A stretch of 64,000 bases of DNA from assembly GCF_900100435.1 (NCBI RefSeq), contig NZ_FNEX01000022.1, forward strand, positions 1-64,000, given 5' to 3'. Position numbers and translations under genes: made by a program. The first letter of the stretch is position 1. Each line of letters opens with the position of its first letter. The stretch is from Pedobacter sp. ok626. GTDB taxonomy: Bacteria; Bacteroidota; Bacteroidia; Sphingobacteriales; Sphingobacteriaceae. This document shows, piece by piece, positions 62,969 through 64,000 of the stretch. The notes beneath the pieces were generated by a model. It did no database searches. It was not told the origin of the DNA and was given only the letters and a program-made list of their open reading frames with translations.

Positions 62969-63999
62969 TATAGTATTTTTTCAATCGCTTTATAAAGAAA
63001 TTCGTAATGATTACGGGTGATTTTATCACCCCTTTTCTGAGCCTTAATCAACAATGTGCTTAACTGCTTTAATGTTGAGTAACAGATCACCTGATAGTCC
63101 ATCATAGCTACATCCTGATATCCCTGTAATATCCACTCGCGGGCAGGTTTAGCATCGTCCAGTTCTGGAAACTCAGTGCTTTTAGTCTGTGTTATTCCGT
63201 TAGTGTTCAACTTGGTATTTGTATTTCTTTTAGCTTCGGGAGCAAGTTGTTTAACAGTTCCATTTCCGGAAAGCAATGCCTTCACAAAAAAATATTGTCT
63301 CGCCCTTTCGTACTCGTCAGGTACTTTGTGTTTTAATGCAGACTTCCACACAAACTCATATAAGTCTTCCATATAGGTTTTAGGAGTATATGGATTAGAT
63401 GTAAAGCCTCCGGATTTTGTGATCCGTTGAAAAATATCTCTGTCCGTGAGTGAATTAAGGAGCTTAATCTGTAGGTCTTTAATCTTTAGAGTGCTCATCC
63501 ATTTTGGCAACTCAACCATTTCAGTAAAAAGAAACTGCAAAGCCTCCCGCTGTTTCTTTACAGGGACTGCTTTATAGAATTTGTCTTTTTCATTTTGAGA
63601 TAGATTGCTCAGATGGATCCCCCCAATATTGGCCAAAACCATATTGGTGTAAGCCGTATACTGCTGAAGCACCAGACCGTACACTTCAGCTTCGCTCCTC
63701 TGTGCTTTATCTCGGGAAGCTCCCCATTGAGAAAAATGTTTAACAATATATTTGAGGTTTTCAATGCCATACCTGCTGGCTTTGACCGCATCGTCACCAA
63801 CATCTCCCTCCTGTGCTGTAGGATCGAGTGGAATTCTGGTATAATCCTGTGCAGCGTTTCTGTACAACGGATTATCAGCGTATTCCTGAAACCATTTCAT
63901 CGGCATTTCCGCATCCTTTTCAGGGGAATCTGCATCGAAGATAGGTTTGTAGCCCATTTTTATGGCAAACTCGTCAAAAGGTCCTAATTTCATTGGCAT
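62968..63999 (-). CDS. Zinc metalloprotease (DUF5117/DUF4953 type), 3' part
   Basis: The gene runs off the right end of the window, so the real start lies beyond it; the visible 343 residues are the C-terminal part. The segment MKLGPFDEFAIKMGYKPIFD matches the region after the zinc site in large secreted Bacteroidota metalloproteases with DUF5117 and DUF4953, which resemble metzincins. The HExxH motif would lie upstream outside the window. The rest is helical (YGLVLQQYTAYTNMVLANIGG, YEFVWKSALKHKVPDEYERARQYF). It is coupled to the S8 gene by overlapping stop and start codons. Confidence 0.8.
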   Translation of the reverse strand: MPMKLGPFDEFAIKMGYKPIFDADSPEKDAEMPMKWFQEYADNPLYRNAAQDYTRIPLDPTAQEGDVGDDAVKASRYGIENLKYIVKHFSQWGASRDKAQRSEAEVYGLVLQQYTAYTNMVLANIGGIHLSNLSQNEKDKFYKAVPVKKQREALQFLFTEMVELPKWMSTLKIKDLQIKLLNSLTDRDIFQRITKSGGFTSNPYTPKTYMEDLYEFVWKSALKHKVPDEYERARQYFFVKALLSGNGTVKQLAPEAKRNTNTKLNTNGITQTKSTEFPELDDAKPAREWILQGYQDVAMMDYQVICYSTLKQLSTLLIKAQKRGDKITRNHYEFLYKAIEKIL

Positions 64000-64000
64000 G

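Overview
The window looks like chromosomal DNA of a Bacteroidota member of the Sphingobacteriaceae, most likely Pedobacter or a close relative. Evidence: two SusC/SusD pairs, an ECF sigma/FecR pair feeding an STN-containing SusC, two GLPGLI-family genes, a TIGR03806-like diheme cytochrome, many GH/PL/CE enzymes with Sec signals, and mostly weak Shine-Dalgarno sequences. No rRNA gene, complete tRNA gene, CRISPR array or intact transposase was seen. This identification is inference from gene content.

Layout. (1) 1-5.9 kb is an accessory, decaying zone: a DUF1398 gene and a broken second copy, an internally deleted GH20 hexosaminidase, a frameshifted LytS-type kinase stub, and an AAA+/DUF4143 ATPase bracketed by diverged direct repeats that each end in a tRNA 3'-end-like sequence. 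(2) 5.9-12.2 kb: metA (acetyl-CoA type by its residue 111), then a small secreted protein, a GLPGLI protein and a TonB-receptor-like outer-membrane protein, then an orphan protein with a Cys/His cluster. (3) 12.4-20.4 kb: a TetR-controlled RND efflux operon (TolC, MFP, RND pump) followed by an SDR and a hotdog thioesterase, with matching palindromic operators. (4) 20.4-24.3 kb: a gene-poor stretch with repeated palindromes, then a leftward TetR-controlled membrane module (two small membrane proteins, a diheme c-type cytochrome, a rhodanese). (5) 24.5-36.6 kb: vestiges of a PL11 lyase and an ECF sigma gene, then an ECF sigma/FecR/SusC/SusD/TlpA-like/S9 peptidase locus, probably for peptide scavenging. 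(6) 36.6-58.7 kb: a polysaccharide utilisation locus (PUL) for fucosylated pectic glycan. The leftward arm holds SusC, SusD, GH95, CE12, GH28, a GH106 stub, a CBM9-like/PKD protein, GH105, a PL22-like enzyme and two GH29 genes. The rightward arm holds AraC, a FucP permease, a RhaM-type mutarotase and an aldo/keto reductase. (7) 58.9 kb to the end: a leftward secreted-protease cluster (half-length M16, GLPGLI, S8 subtilase, C-terminus of a large zinc metalloprotease running off the window).

How it fits together. In the PUL, SusCD would import oligosaccharides released from pectin (GH28, PL22-like, GH105, CE12) and decorated with alpha-L-fucose or L-galactose (GH29, GH95). Released fucose would enter by FucP, be anomerised and then oxidised. 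The other SusCD locus couples an outer-membrane signal through the STN domain to FecR and the sigma factor, and carries peptidases rather than glycosidases. A striking secondary theme is gene decay: about a dozen recognisable gene stubs lie between intact operons, several of them relatives of intact genes in the same window.
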